A stretch of 64,000 nucleotides of DNA from Verrucomicrobiota bacterium (GCA_017305195.1 JAFKMU010000042.1:62001-126000), one strand, 5' to 3'; shown: positions 51,061 to 60,299, counted from the first letter of the stretch. Numbers and translations are program-made. Notes: generated from the letters alone by a model not told the origin.

Positions 51061-52284
51061 ATGACCGACAGCCGCTCATCGCCTGCCTCTCCGCCCGCAT
51101 TCACTGAGACGACTCATTCCCCACCGCAAAACGTCGCACTTTTCTCCCCCGCACGATTATTGCGCCGGAGACGGCTCTGGGGATTTTTTTCCGGTCTGGC
51201 CGCATTGGTCGTCGTCGCCTTGATCTGGAACGAACTCTCCCCTCGCGGGATCGAATCCACCGACGATGCGTATATCGCCGGGAACATCCTCCCCGTCGCC
51301 AGCCAGATTCCCGGCACGGTCACCCATATCCTCGCTGACAACACGGCGGAGGTCTCCGCAGGCGAGCTCCTGATCGAGCTCGATCCGACGGACGCTCGCA
51401 TGGATCTGGCACGCGCCAGGGCGGAACTATTGCAGGCGATTCGCTCCGCTCGGGGGCTGTTTGCCAATACCGAGCGATTCGCCGCCGATGTGCGTCTGCG
51501 GCAGGTGGAATCGGACAAAGCCCGCGCCGACCTCGGCGTGCGGCAGTCCCTGGCAACCTCCGGCGTGATTTCCAAGGAAGAACTCCGTCATGCCCAGGAC
51601 GCCTTCAATGCCTCGCAGGCGGCGCTGCTGTCTGCCGAGAAGATGCGTATTCAGGCTATCGCCCAGACGGACGGGAGCACGATCACGTCCAATCCCTCCG
51701 TGCAAATGGCCGCCGAGCGCCTGCGGGCCGCAGCGCTGGCCGTGGAGCGCACCCGGGTCTTCGCTCCCGCAGGCGGCATGGTCGCGCAGAGAAACGCCCA
51801 GGTGGGCAAGCGGGTCGGCACGGGCGAACGGCTCCTGACGATTGTCCCTCTCGATCAGCTCTGGGTGGATGCAAACTTCAAGGAGGTGCAGATCAAGGAC
51901 ATCCGCCCCGGCCAGTCTGCCACGGTGACGGCGGACATCTACGGCAGTTCCGTCATTTATCATGGAAAGGTCGCAGGCATCGAGGCCGGCACAGGGTCCG
52001 CCTTCGCGCTGCTGCCTCCCCAAAACGCAACCGGCAACTGGATCAAGGTCGTCCAGCGCACGCCTGTCCGCATCCTCCTCGATCCCGGGGAACTCCGCCG
52101 CCACCCGCTCCGCGTCGGCATGTCTGCCGACGTATCAGTCGATACAGGCGAAGCCGCTTCCGCCTCTCCGCCGAAACGTGCCGCTGTCGGCGATGTCACG
52201 GCTTTTTACGACGCTCAAGCCCGGGCCGCTGATGCCGTGGTCCGGGAGACACTCGATGCGGGATTGCAGGAGACATCGCCATGA
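51061..52284 (+). CDS. emrA: EmrA-like HlyD family efflux adaptor
   Basis: 407 residues. A cytosolic N-terminus, one membrane helix (about 41-60), the STDDAYI segment diagnostic of the EmrA/HlyD group, biotinyl-lipoyl halves (ASQIPGTVTHILADNTAEVSAGE and FAPAGGMVAQRNAQVGKRV) and a long alpha-helical hairpin. It bridges the MFS pump encoded next to an outer-membrane factor not found here. Its stop overlaps emrB by 4 bp. Confidence 0.93.
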   Translation: MTDSRSSPASPPAFTETTHSPPQNVALFSPARLLRRRRLWGFFSGLAALVVVALIWNELSPRGIESTDDAYIAGNILPVASQIPGTVTHILADNTAEVSAGELLIELDPTDARMDLARARAELLQAIRSARGLFANTERFAADVRLRQVESDKARADLGVRQSLATSGVISKEELRHAQDAFNASQAALLSAEKMRIQAIAQTDGSTITSNPSVQMAAERLRAAALAVERTRVFAPAGGMVAQRNAQVGKRVGTGERLLTIVPLDQLWVDANFKEVQIKDIRPGQSATVTADIYGSSVIYHGKVAGIEAGTGSAFALLPPQNATGNWIKVVQRTPVRILLDPGELRRHPLRVGMSADVSVDTGEAASASPPKRAAVGDVTAFYDAQARAADAVVRETLDAGLQETSP

Positions 52285-53921
52285 GCGCCAGTCAGCCGAT
52301 CACTCCCCTGAGCGGAAAGACCCGGGCACTGGCAGCCGCAACGCTCGGGCTCGCCTCCTTCATGGCGGTCATCGACATCACCATCGCCAATGTTTCCGTG
52401 CCCACCATCTCCGGAAACCTTGGCGTAAGCCCGGAGGAGGGCGAGTGGGTCATCACGTTCTTTGCCATTTCCAATGCCATCTGCATCCCCCTCACAGGAT
52501 GGTTGGGCCGCAGATTTGGTCAGGTGCGGCTGTTCATCGCGTCCGTGGCGGCGTTCACGTTCTTCTCGGTACTGTGCGGACTCTCCCCGACCTTTGAAAC
52601 GCTCCTCGCGAGCCGGATTTTACAGGGGGCCGTGGCCGGCCCCATCGTTCCCTTGAGCCAGGCGCTCCTTGTCGCCATCTTCCCGCCGGAGAAGCGCTCG
52701 CTCGCCGTCTCCATGTGGGCGATGACAAACATGGCAGGTCCCGTGGCGGGGCCGCTTCTCGGAGGCATGATCACCGATCAGTTTCGCTGGCCATGGATCT
52801 TCCTGATCAATGCTCCCGTCGGCATCGGTATCGTTCTTACCACCATGTCGGTCCTGAAAGGAAAGGACACGCCATCTGCCCGGCTTCCGATGGATCTCCC
52901 GGGACTGATTTTCCTGATGGTCGCGGTGGGCTGCCTGCAAGTCAGCTTCGACCGGGGCCGCACCCTCGATTGGTTCTCTTCCCCGCTGATCTGCCTCACC
53001 ACGGGGCTTTCGCTAATCTGCTTTCTTCTCTTCGTCATCTGGGAACTGGGCGAGACCCATCCCATGGTCGATCTGCGATTATTCGAATACCGCAACTTCG
53101 CCGTCGGCACGGTCGCCGTGGCTCTCGGCTTTGGGCTATATTTCGCCGCGCTCGTGTTGCTCCCCCTCTGGCTGCAGACCAATATGGGGTACAACTCGAC
53201 GTGGGCCGGTTTGGTTACCGCTCCGATGGGGATTTTCGGAATCCTGCTCGCGCCGCTGTTGGGGCGCTGGGTGGCCGCCTCCGATGCCCGCTGGTATGCC
53301 AGCATCGCATTCGCCGCGTGGGCCCTGGTAGCGTGGTGGCGTTCATCCATGACGACCTCCGTGGATGCAGGGGAAATCGCCTGGATTCATCTGGCGCAGG
53401 GCATCGGCATTGGGTTCTTTCTGACCCCCGTGGTCAGTCTTTCCTTCGCCGGACTGCCCCCGGAGAAAGTCGCTGCGGCCTCGGGTTTGCAAACCGCCAT
53501 TCGCATGATGTCCGGCAGCCTGATCGCATCACTAGCCCAGACCTTCTGGGATCAAAGGTCGCGATTTCACCAGAACCATCTGGTCGATGCTCTGGGCGGA
53601 ACCGGGACCGGCGCTCAGTCAATACTCACAAATCTCCAATCGCTCGGCCTGGACGCAGATCAATCCTGGGCCACGATCGCCCGCCAGCTCGATATTCAGG
53701 CGCATATGCTGTCGCTGAATGATTTCTTCTATCTATCCAGCTTCGCCTTCCTGTCCGGCCTGGGCATCCTGTGGCTGGCGAAAAACCCAAGGGCGGCGGC
53801 AAAGAACACCACCGTCAACCGGGCAGCTCCACCGAGCGGACTATCTCGCGAACACATTGCCTCAGCCAAATGTGAGCCGGATCGGCCTCCAAGCGAGGAT
53901 GCCACATGTGCGACACGGTGA
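52281..53921 (+). CDS. emrB: EmrB/QacA family drug:proton antiporter
   Basis: 546 residues, 14 helices (DHA2). The signatures are FMAVIDITIANVSVPTISGNLG (motif D), GWLGRRFGQVRLF (motif A) and GPVAGPLLGGMITDQFRWPWIFLINAPVG (motif C). It exports hydrophobic drugs together with EmrA. The last 35 residues run over the end of the convergent lysR gene by 107 bp. They are Pro/Ser/Arg-rich and atypical, so the ancestral stop may have been lost. Confidence 0.94.
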   Translation: MSASQPITPLSGKTRALAAATLGLASFMAVIDITIANVSVPTISGNLGVSPEEGEWVITFFAISNAICIPLTGWLGRRFGQVRLFIASVAAFTFFSVLCGLSPTFETLLASRILQGAVAGPIVPLSQALLVAIFPPEKRSLAVSMWAMTNMAGPVAGPLLGGMITDQFRWPWIFLINAPVGIGIVLTTMSVLKGKDTPSARLPMDLPGLIFLMVAVGCLQVSFDRGRTLDWFSSPLICLTTGLSLICFLLFVIWELGETHPMVDLRLFEYRNFAVGTVAVALGFGLYFAALVLLPLWLQTNMGYNSTWAGLVTAPMGIFGILLAPLLGRWVAASDARWYASIAFAAWALVAWWRSSMTTSVDAGEIAWIHLAQGIGIGFFLTPVVSLSFAGLPPEKVAAASGLQTAIRMMSGSLIASLAQTFWDQRSRFHQNHLVDALGGTGTGAQSILTNLQSLGLDADQSWATIARQLDIQAHMLSLNDFFYLSSFAFLSGLGILWLAKNPRAAAKNTTVNRAAPPSGLSREHIASAKCEPDRPPSEDATCATR

Positions 53922-54708
53922 TGACGTCCGTGGAAACCGGCAGTTGGAAGGAATATACTCCGCCATTCCCGACTCCCGCTAGCACGTAGGGCACAGCCGC
54001 CACCAGATCCGAGGCTCGAACGATGCTCATCACCTCGCCAAAGGAGGCCACCACCGCAACCACCCTCCGCCGATATCCGCGCGACTCAAGCTCCCGGTCG
54101 ATCGGACTCTCCAGCCGCCCGCGCCGGGAGACTCCGATGTGGCCAGCCTCCGCATACTTCCGGAGGGTCATGCGTCCGCGACTGAGCGGATGACCGTTGC
54201 GGACCACGCCGACGTAGTGATCTCGAAACAACCGCTGAATCCGAATCTCCGGTCCGGTGTGCCCGGCCACGCCGATATCGAGATCGACCCGGCCCTCGCG
54301 CAGAGCCTCCACATCCTCCCGGCCCTCCGGGGCAAAAACGACGCGCACCAGTGGCGCACTCTCGTGCAGGCGCTCCAGCAGAAGGGAGCCAAATTGCGCC
54401 ACGAATCCATCGCTGGCGCGAACGACGAAGGTCTTTTCCAACGCCTTCAGATCAAGAGGAAGACGCGATTGAAGCAGGGAATTCGCCCGCTCCACGACCT
54501 CGCGAACGGACTCGCGCAAGGCCTCGGCCCGCGGGGTGGGAACCAGCTTTCTCCCTGCGCGCACCAACACCGGATCATTCAACTCCTCGCGTATCCTTCC
54601 GAGGGTCCGGCTCATTGCGGACGGGCTAAGGTGCATCTTTTCCGCCGCAGCAACGACACTTCCCTCCGTTAACAGGCAGTCCAGGGCGGTCAGGAGATTC
54701 AAATCCAT
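53815..54708 (-). CDS. LysR family transcriptional regulator
   Basis: 297 residues. The winged helix-turn-helix is near the N-terminus (NLLTALDCLLTEGSVVAAAEKMHLSPSAMSRTLGRIREEL). The substrate-binding domain follows (about 90-290). It is convergent with emrB and overlaps it tail to tail by 107 bp. It probably regulates the emrAB operon, but LysR genes are usually divergent from their targets, so this is uncertain. Confidence 0.92.
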   Translation of the reverse strand: MDLNLLTALDCLLTEGSVVAAAEKMHLSPSAMSRTLGRIREELNDPVLVRAGRKLVPTPRAEALRESVREVVERANSLLQSRLPLDLKALEKTFVVRASDGFVAQFGSLLLERLHESAPLVRVVFAPEGREDVEALREGRVDLDIGVAGHTGPEIRIQRLFRDHYVGVVRNGHPLSRGRMTLRKYAEAGHIGVSRRGRLESPIDRELESRGYRRRVVAVVASFGEVMSIVRASDLVAAVPYVLAGVGNGGVYSFQLPVSTDVITVSHMWHPRLEADPAHIWLRQCVREIVRSVELPG

Positions 54709-54776
54709 GGTGAGCTAAACGCAGCGATCATAGGATATCCGTGCACGGGGAGCAATTCTGATACGCCACCGGAAGC

Positions 54777-56126
54777 CTAATCCGCCGCCTGCTCGCGCTC
54801 GGGCGGCCGGTCGGCGACACGCGGTGCGCCGCCCAGCGGCACCTCGCAGACCACACGCAGGCCGCCTTTTCGCCCGCCCGCCTCGGCGTGGATCGTTCCA
54901 CCGTGCATCGCCAGCACGCTCCGGCAGATGGCCAGCCCGAGTCCGGAACCCGTCCCGCGCTCTGCCGCATCGTCGAGCCGCACGAACCGCTCAAAGATCC
55001 GCCCACGTTCCGCCTCCGGCACACCCGGCCCCTCGTCCTCCACGGTCAGCCTCCACGCTTCGAGGGTGAACTCCGAGTCGAGCGTCACGAGCGACCCGCG
55101 ACCGGAGTACCGAAAGGCGTTCGTCAGCAGGTTCAGCAAGGCCTGCCGCATCCATTGCGCATCAAATGCCGCCTCGCCCTCCGGCTCGATGTTCGCGCGG
55201 AACTGCACGCCCGCCTGCTCGGCCAGCAGCGTGGCGTCCTCGGTCAACTCATCAAGAAACTCCCGCGGATTGCGCCGCACCAGCCGGGGCTTGATCGCCT
55301 GGGCCTCCGCGCGGGAGAGAAACAGCAGGTCCTCGATGATGTGCTGCATGCGGTTGATCTCGGTAAGCTGCTCCTGCACGGCCTCCTCCTGCTCCGCCCC
55401 GAGGCGTCCATCGCTGAGCAGCTTCTCCGCCTGGAGACGCAGCAGGGAGAGCGGGGTCTTGAGCTCATGTGACGCCTCGGCGCTGAACCGCCGCACCTCC
55501 TCAAAGGCCGTCTCCAGCCGGTCAAACATCTCATTAAGCAGCTCCCCCAGCGACGCGATCTCATCCTGCGAATCGCCGACCGGAATGCGCTCGCTCAGGT
55601 TGTCGAGGCGGATGCGGTTGGCTGTCTCCTGGATCGCCCGCACCGGCCGCAACGCCGCCCGGCTCAGGGCCAGGCCGCTGATGAGGCTGATGAGCAGCAC
55701 GAGGCAGATGAGGACGAGACTGATCTCCGCATACCCGAGCATCACCTGCCGCACCGGCTCCAGCGGCACCGCCACCTTCACCGTCGCTCCTTCCTTTTGA
55801 AACACCCCCACGCGATGCCGCCCCAGTGCGCCGATCGTTACGGTATTGCCTGACTCCGGCAGCACCGTCACGCCCAGCGCCGCCGAGCGGTAAACCACCG
55901 CGCCCCGCGCATCGCGCACCTCGACGAGGAAGCCCGGCGATTCCGCCCCCGGCTGAGGCAGCGATCCATTGGCGACGAGGCGGTGAAACTCCGCCGCATT
56001 CTGCAAGTCGACGCCGCGCACGAGGTGGCGGTTCAGCAGGAAATACCCAGCCGCGAGCAGGCCGAAGAGCGTGACCGTTGAGACGAGGGAATACCACAGC
56101 GCGAGGCGGGCCCCCAGCGTTCTCAT
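54777..56126 (-). CDS. Sensor histidine kinase (two-component, HAMP type)
   Basis: 449 residues. Two membrane helices (about 8-30 and 137-158) flank a periplasmic sensor region of about 105 residues. A HAMP domain (LRPVRAIQETANRIRLDNLSERI) leads to HisKA with the H-box SHELKTPLSLLR. The ATPase domain has N (LLNLLTNAFRYS), G1 (DEGPGVP) and G2 (GTGSGLGLAI) boxes. The heavy-metal-sensor type (CusS-like) has this layout, but the ligand cannot be told. ATG overlaps the regulator stop by 4 bp. Confidence 0.94.
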   Translation of the reverse strand: MRTLGARLALWYSLVSTVTLFGLLAAGYFLLNRHLVRGVDLQNAAEFHRLVANGSLPQPGAESPGFLVEVRDARGAVVYRSAALGVTVLPESGNTVTIGALGRHRVGVFQKEGATVKVAVPLEPVRQVMLGYAEISLVLICLVLLISLISGLALSRAALRPVRAIQETANRIRLDNLSERIPVGDSQDEIASLGELLNEMFDRLETAFEEVRRFSAEASHELKTPLSLLRLQAEKLLSDGRLGAEQEEAVQEQLTEINRMQHIIEDLLFLSRAEAQAIKPRLVRRNPREFLDELTEDATLLAEQAGVQFRANIEPEGEAAFDAQWMRQALLNLLTNAFRYSGRGSLVTLDSEFTLEAWRLTVEDEGPGVPEAERGRIFERFVRLDDAAERGTGSGLGLAICRSVLAMHGGTIHAEAGGRKGGLRVVCEVPLGGAPRVADRPPEREQAAD

Positions 56127-56788
56127 AGGAGCTGATACCCCACGCCGCGCAGGGTCTTGAAGAGCGCTTCGCCGCCGGGCGTCTCCAGCTTCGCCCGCAG
56201 CTTGCTCATGTAGACATCGAGGAGATTGGTATCCACGTCGTAGTTCGACTCCCAGATCTTTTCGCAGATCAGGGTGCGCGTGAGCGTGCGGCCCGGATTG
56301 CGCAGGAAAGTCTCGAGCAGGGCAAACTCGCGGTTCGTCAGGTCGAGCGGTTTGCCATGGAGCGACACCGCGCGGCCCACGAGGTCCATGCGCAGCGGCC
56401 CGTGCTCCAGCACGGTGTCCTTCGACGGCGACTGCCGCCGGAGCAGCGAACGCACGCGGGCGAGCAACTCCTCCAGGCTGAAGGGCTTGGCCAGATAATC
56501 ATCCGCGCCGAGATCCAAACCCCGGATGCGATCCTGTACGGCATCACGCGCGCTCAGGATGAGCACGGGTTCGTTGAACCCCGCCCGCCGCCATTCCCGC
56601 AGCAAATCCAGCCCGTCGCCATCCGGCAGCCCGAGATCGAGGATGATCGCATCCTGCGCAGCCTCCGCCAGCGCATCCCGCGCCTCCGCGCACGTCCGCA
56701 CCCACGTCGTCGTGTAGCCATGCTCGGCGATGCCTTTTTTCAGAAACCGCCCGAGCCGCTCCTGGTCTTCAACAATCAAGATTTTCAC
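56123..56788 (-). CDS. OmpR/PhoB-type response regulator
   Basis: 221 residues. The receiver domain has the acidic pair after ILIVED, the phosphorylated Asp in IILDLGLPDG and the Lys in LAKPFSLEELL. The C-terminal winged helix carries LDLTNREFALLETFLRNPGRTLTR and VDTNLLDVYMSKLRAKL. It forms a pair with the histidine kinase downstream. Targets unknown; no metal efflux gene lies directly beside it. Confidence 0.95.
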   Translation of the reverse strand: MKILIVEDQERLGRFLKKGIAEHGYTTTWVRTCAEARDALAEAAQDAIILDLGLPDGDGLDLLREWRRAGFNEPVLILSARDAVQDRIRGLDLGADDYLAKPFSLEELLARVRSLLRRQSPSKDTVLEHGPLRMDLVGRAVSLHGKPLDLTNREFALLETFLRNPGRTLTRTLICEKIWESNYDVDTNLLDVYMSKLRAKLETPGGEALFKTLRGVGYQLL

Positions 56789-56929
56789 GATGGGGGATGC
56801 CTCAAAATGTCCCCCGTTTTCCCCCGCTCCGCTAGGAAAAAGTCACTTCGGGCCACGACCATGTCACGGCTTTGAACAGTCATCCGCCCGTTGACTTCCC
56901 GCCCCATTCGTGAAACATTTATGTGAACC

Positions 56930-57175
56930 ATGAAAACAGCCAGCGTACGGGATATTCGTCAGAACTTTCCCCGGGTGATGGAATGGATTGCCGACGGAGA
57001 AACCGTCGCCGTGACCATGCGCCGCCGGATCGTCGCCCGGCTGGTTCCCGAGCCTGCGCCCAAGGTGAAAAAGATGGCCGCTCCCGACTTTGACGCCATT
57101 TCCCGGAGAATCTTCGGCAGCCGCACTTTTTCAAACGACGCGACGGAATCCGAACGCGAGGGGTATCGATTTTGA
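56930..57175 (+). CDS. Phd/YefM-type antitoxin
   Basis: 81 residues. The N-terminal part (KTASVRDIRQNFPRVMEWIADGETVAVTMRRRIVARLVP) is the Phd/YefM DNA-binding fold. The C-terminal tail (about 45-81) is the toxin-binding part. It overlaps the PIN-domain toxin gene by 4 bp (TTGA) and is the likely autorepressor of the pair. Confidence 0.87.
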   Translation: MKTASVRDIRQNFPRVMEWIADGETVAVTMRRRIVARLVPEPAPKVKKMAAPDFDAISRRIFGSRTFSNDATESEREGYRF

Positions 57176-57606
57176 CCTACACAGATTCCGGCTTCGTCGT
57201 CTCGCTCTATCGCCCGACGGAATCCCTCTCGCGCGTCGCACGGCGCGAGATCAAACGCGCGCCCGCCCCGATCCTGATTTCCCCGCTCTCGCTGCTGGAA
57301 ATCCGCAATGCACTCAACATGGCCATCGCACGAGGCGAGATCGGTATCGCCGAACGCGATGCCGTGATGGCCGAGATCGACCTGCAAATCGCCAATGGTT
57401 TTTTCCAGGTGGCACAGGTCAGCCAGGCGGCGATCTATGCCCGCGCGGGGGAGCTTTCCGACCGCCACACACCTGCGCATTTCGCCCGGTCGCTGGATTT
57501 GATGCACATCGCCGCCGCGCTCCTGTGCAGAGCCACGCTGTTTCTTTCGACAGACGCTCGTCAGAGAAAGGTCGCCGAGGCGGAAGGCCTGAAGGTCAGG
57601 CCCTAG
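57172..57606 (+). CDS. vapC: PIN-domain toxin (VapC-like)
   Basis: 144 residues from a TTG that overlaps the antitoxin stop. PIN catalytic acids are visible: Asp5 (YTDSGF), Glu in LLEIRNAL, Asp in SLDLMHIAAA and Asp in STDARQ. VapC toxins cleave tRNA or rRNA. All four acids are intact, so activity is likely. A TTG start this far from a ribosome binding site implies dependence on translation of the antitoxin. Confidence 0.9.
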   Translation: MTYTDSGFVVSLYRPTESLSRVARREIKRAPAPILISPLSLLEIRNALNMAIARGEIGIAERDAVMAEIDLQIANGFFQVAQVSQAAIYARAGELSDRHTPAHFARSLDLMHIAAALLCRATLFLSTDARQRKVAEAEGLKVRP

Positions 57607-57663
57607 CCGGAATCCCCACCCCAAGCCTTGACGCCCGGCGGGGAATCCGCCACAGGAGGCGCT

Positions 57664-58695
57664 ATGCAGCTCCACACTGTATTCTCCCTCGCGGCCGCCG
57701 TCGGCCTTCTCACCACGCTCCCCGCCTCCGCCGCCGATGTGAAAGGCGCGAAAGACCCGGATTTTCTCAAGCGCATCACCGGCTCGGAAATCATCTGGTA
57801 CGGCTTTGCGAAGTTCGACGAAATGCCGATCGCTCTGGAGAAGGTGCAGTACGACTACGGCGCCTCGGCCTTCAAGGACACGAAGAAGCAGGTCGTCGAG
57901 GGCCAGCGCACCACCATCTACTACAAGCTCCCCGGCGACGCCTCCACCCTCGAAGCCGTGCGTCAATACCAGGAGATGCTCGGCGAGGCGGGCTACAAGA
58001 CGCTCTTCACTGCCGCCGATGACAATCTCGACGACGGGTACAACCGCTTCGTCGCCCAGATCTTTCCGCAGGCCAAGAAAACCGACAGCCTCCAGTACCT
58101 GCATGAGTTCAACCACAGCCAGCAGCGGTACGCCGCCCTGGAGGGCACGGGACCGAACGGAGCGCCGATCTACATCAGCCTCTACGCCTTCATCATCGAG
58201 GACGGATCGGGCAGCGGCTACAGCACCATGGCCACGGAACACGACATCCAGAAGGGCAACTGCATCCTCCGCGTCGACGTCCTCCAGACCAAGCCCATGG
58301 ACCAGCGCATGTCCGTAGTGAAGGCCGCCGAGATCGAGCAGACCATCGCCAAGACCGGCCGCATCGCCATCTACGGCGTGTACTTCGACACCGACAAGGC
58401 CGACATCAAGCCGGAATCCGAAGCCGCCCTCACCGAAATGGCCGCCGCCATCAATGCCGCGCCGGGCAAGAAATTCCTCATCGTCGGCCACACCGACAAC
58501 CAGGGCGGGCTCGACCCCAACCAGGAGCTCTCCAAGCGCCGCGCCGCCTCCGTCGCCGCCGCTCTCGCCGCAAAGTACAACGTCCCCGCCGCCGCGATCA
58601 TCCCCGTCGGCGTCGGCATGGCCGCCCCCATCGCGCCAAATACCGACGATGCCGGACGCGCCAAGAACCGCCGCGTCGAGATCGTCGCGATGTAG
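57664..58695 (+). CDS. OmpA family protein with DUF4892 domain
   Basis: 343 residues from ATG 57664, with GGAGG 8 nt upstream. Signal peptide to about residue 23 (ASA-A). The N-terminal 180 residues match DUF4892 (FLKRITGSEIIWYGFAKFDEMP, EGQRTTIYYKLPGDASTLEAVRQYQEML). The C-terminal OmpA domain shows GVYFDTDKADIKPES, VGHTDNQGG, LSKRRAASV and NRRVEIV, and should bind peptidoglycan. A periplasmic or outer-membrane location is expected. The next gene lies beyond a long hairpin. Confidence 0.92.
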   Translation: MQLHTVFSLAAAVGLLTTLPASAADVKGAKDPDFLKRITGSEIIWYGFAKFDEMPIALEKVQYDYGASAFKDTKKQVVEGQRTTIYYKLPGDASTLEAVRQYQEMLGEAGYKTLFTAADDNLDDGYNRFVAQIFPQAKKTDSLQYLHEFNHSQQRYAALEGTGPNGAPIYISLYAFIIEDGSGSGYSTMATEHDIQKGNCILRVDVLQTKPMDQRMSVVKAAEIEQTIAKTGRIAIYGVYFDTDKADIKPESEAALTEMAAAINAAPGKKFLIVGHTDNQGGLDPNQELSKRRAASVAAALAAKYNVPAAAIIPVGVGMAAPIAPNTDDAGRAKNRRVEIVAM

Positions 58696-58760
58696 CAGAC
58701 ACGCCCCGCACATTGCAGGGAGCAAGCAGCCGGAGAAAAACCTCCTCAGACTCGCCTCTG

Positions 58761-58829
58761 TAAGCTTAGATTTAGGTGCTGCGCCGCCCTGCATCCAGGG
58801 CGGTGTTTCCGCACTTCAAATTTAGCTTA
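58761..58829. other. 69-nt extended stem-loop
   Basis: A perfect 8-bp GC stem (58784-58791 with 58796-58803, loop CATC) is extended outside by 19-nt arms. These arms (58761-58779 and 58811-58829) pair at 14 Watson-Crick and 2 G-U positions. It ends in the start codon of the next gene. It could be an attenuator, a terminator of the OmpA gene, or a structured RNA element. Confidence 0.6.
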
Positions 58830-59299
58830 TGTCCTCAAGCGAGCCTCCCGGCCTCCATCGGTCCCGCATTCCAGGAGTTGTCGGCTGTCTGGCGCTCGTA
58901 GTCCTTTCGGGGTTCCTGGGTTACTTCCTGGGTTTCCGCCACGGCGAAACGCTCGTCGCCCGGAATGCTCACGCCACCTCGGCGATGATTCTCTCCGCCA
59001 TTCACCAGCGTCTCGGGGAGGGAGACCTCGCCGCCGCAAAGTCCCTGGCCAGTTCGTTTGCCGATTGCGAGATCCGCGCCTGCCAGGCCACGGAAACGGA
59101 ATCTCTGGCCATGACGTTCTGGTCCATGTTTCCTTTCGCCGCTCCTTTCGATCAGGCGAAGGTTCGGCAGAACTACCTGCACCAGGCCTTCACTCATTTC
59201 TCGCAGCACCCGGACGCCCTCTCCCCGGAGGCCATGGCGTATCTCCGAAAGGTCGGCAGCAATGACCCTCCCTCCCTCAACCAGACCTCGTCCAAATGA
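58829..59299 (+). CDS. Hypothetical protein with one membrane helix
   Basis: 156 residues, not recognised. A hydrophobic helix (about 14-34, IPGVVGCLALVVLSGFLGYFLGF) near the N-terminus is followed by a soluble helical region of about 120 residues. A Cys pair (FADCEIRACQ) could be structural. Its first codon lies inside the 58761-58829 hairpin, so translation could be controlled by that structure. The stop overlaps the next gene (ATGA). Confidence 0.65.
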   Translation: MSSSEPPGLHRSRIPGVVGCLALVVLSGFLGYFLGFRHGETLVARNAHATSAMILSAIHQRLGEGDLAAAKSLASSFADCEIRACQATETESLAMTFWSMFPFAAPFDQAKVRQNYLHQAFTHFSQHPDALSPEAMAYLRKVGSNDPPSLNQTSSK

Positions 59300-59814
59300 A
59301 ACCCCTGCTCCCCCTGATCCTCGCGATTCTGTCCTTTCCAACTCTCATCCGCGCCGCCGAGGACTGGAGCGTGGAAATCGTACCCACTCAGGTGAAAGCA
59401 GATGGGACCAAGCACATCACAGGAGACTTCTTCGTTATCACGACAAACAGGACCAACCGCAACCTGAGGGTCTGGCAGCAGTGGAATAGCTGGGGCACCT
59501 ACACGATCTCGTTCTCGGTCAAGCCAGCTGACGGACCATCATTCAACCTCGAGCCGTCCCACACTCGGTTATGGACCTGGAACATGCCCAGCTTCACCAT
59601 CGTCGAACCAGGAAAAAGCTTCGTCCTTACCGCCAGTATTTCCAAGGATCGAAACTCGCGACTGGAAGGCTTCCCCGAGAAGTTCAGCGAAGGCCCCGCC
59701 ACGGTGCAGGCGCACTTCACGATCAAGGAAGACGAAGACACCAAAAGACTCGGCGTCTGGACAGGCAGTGCCTCCTCCGCACCGGAGACGATTTCTATCC
59801 GGAAGCCCGATTAG
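59296..59814 (+). CDS. Secreted hypothetical protein, immunoglobulin-like
   Basis: 172 residues. A clear signal peptide (to about residue 20, IRA-A). The mature part is rich in beta-strand-type segments with Trp and Thr (LRVWQQWNSWGTYTISF, TRLWTWNMPSF), ending in a strand. It may be an immunoglobulin-like periplasmic protein, but no family can be named. It is co-translated with the upstream membrane protein. Confidence 0.65.
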   Translation: MKPLLPLILAILSFPTLIRAAEDWSVEIVPTQVKADGTKHITGDFFVITTNRTNRNLRVWQQWNSWGTYTISFSVKPADGPSFNLEPSHTRLWTWNMPSFTIVEPGKSFVLTASISKDRNSRLEGFPEKFSEGPATVQAHFTIKEDEDTKRLGVWTGSASSAPETISIRKPD

Positions 59815-59831
59815 GCACACCTGTTAACCAG

Positions 59832-60299
59832 CTACCCGGCCACCGCAAAAACCGGCTCGCAGGTCACGGGAAAGTTCACCGACCGCGCGATGAAGCACAC
59901 CTCGTGGATGCGCCCGTGTATTGCCTCGGCCTTTTCCAGATCGGCCCCGACGCGCACGGTGATGCGCGGCCTCAGCGTGGCCGAGACAAACCTCCCCGCG
60001 CCGCCCGGTCCGGCTTCGCCGATTCCCACCGGTTCATCCTCATAGGCCAGCACCACGATGCCCGCATCGGCGGCGTAGTGCAGATACCAGAGCATGTGGC
60101 AGGCAGAGAGCGCGGAGAGCAGCAGGTCCTCCGGGTTCATCTTCGCGGGATCGCCGCCGAGCAGCGGATCATTCGAGCACGGGATCACCGGCTTGCCCGG
60201 CGCCGCGATATCCCACGTGCGGTCGTACCCGCGATAGGTCGCCGTGCCCTCGCCGCGGTTGCCCGTCCAGACGACGCGCGACGTGTATTGATGACTCAC
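59832..60299 (-). CDS. OsmC family peroxidase-like protein
   Basis: 155 residues from a GTG overlapping the upstream gene's stop (GTGA). The OsmC fold is shown by VVWTGNRGEGTATYRGYDR, the catalytic Cys in SALSACHMLWYLHYAA and the second Cys in HEVCFIARSVNFPV. These enzymes reduce organic hydroperoxides using the two cysteines. It is coupled to a linear amide hydrolase, an unusual partnership. Confidence 0.92.
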   Translation of the reverse strand: MSHQYTSRVVWTGNRGEGTATYRGYDRTWDIAAPGKPVIPCSNDPLLGGDPAKMNPEDLLLSALSACHMLWYLHYAADAGIVVLAYEDEPVGIGEAGPGGAGRFVSATLRPRITVRVGADLEKAEAIHGRIHEVCFIARSVNFPVTCEPVFAVAG

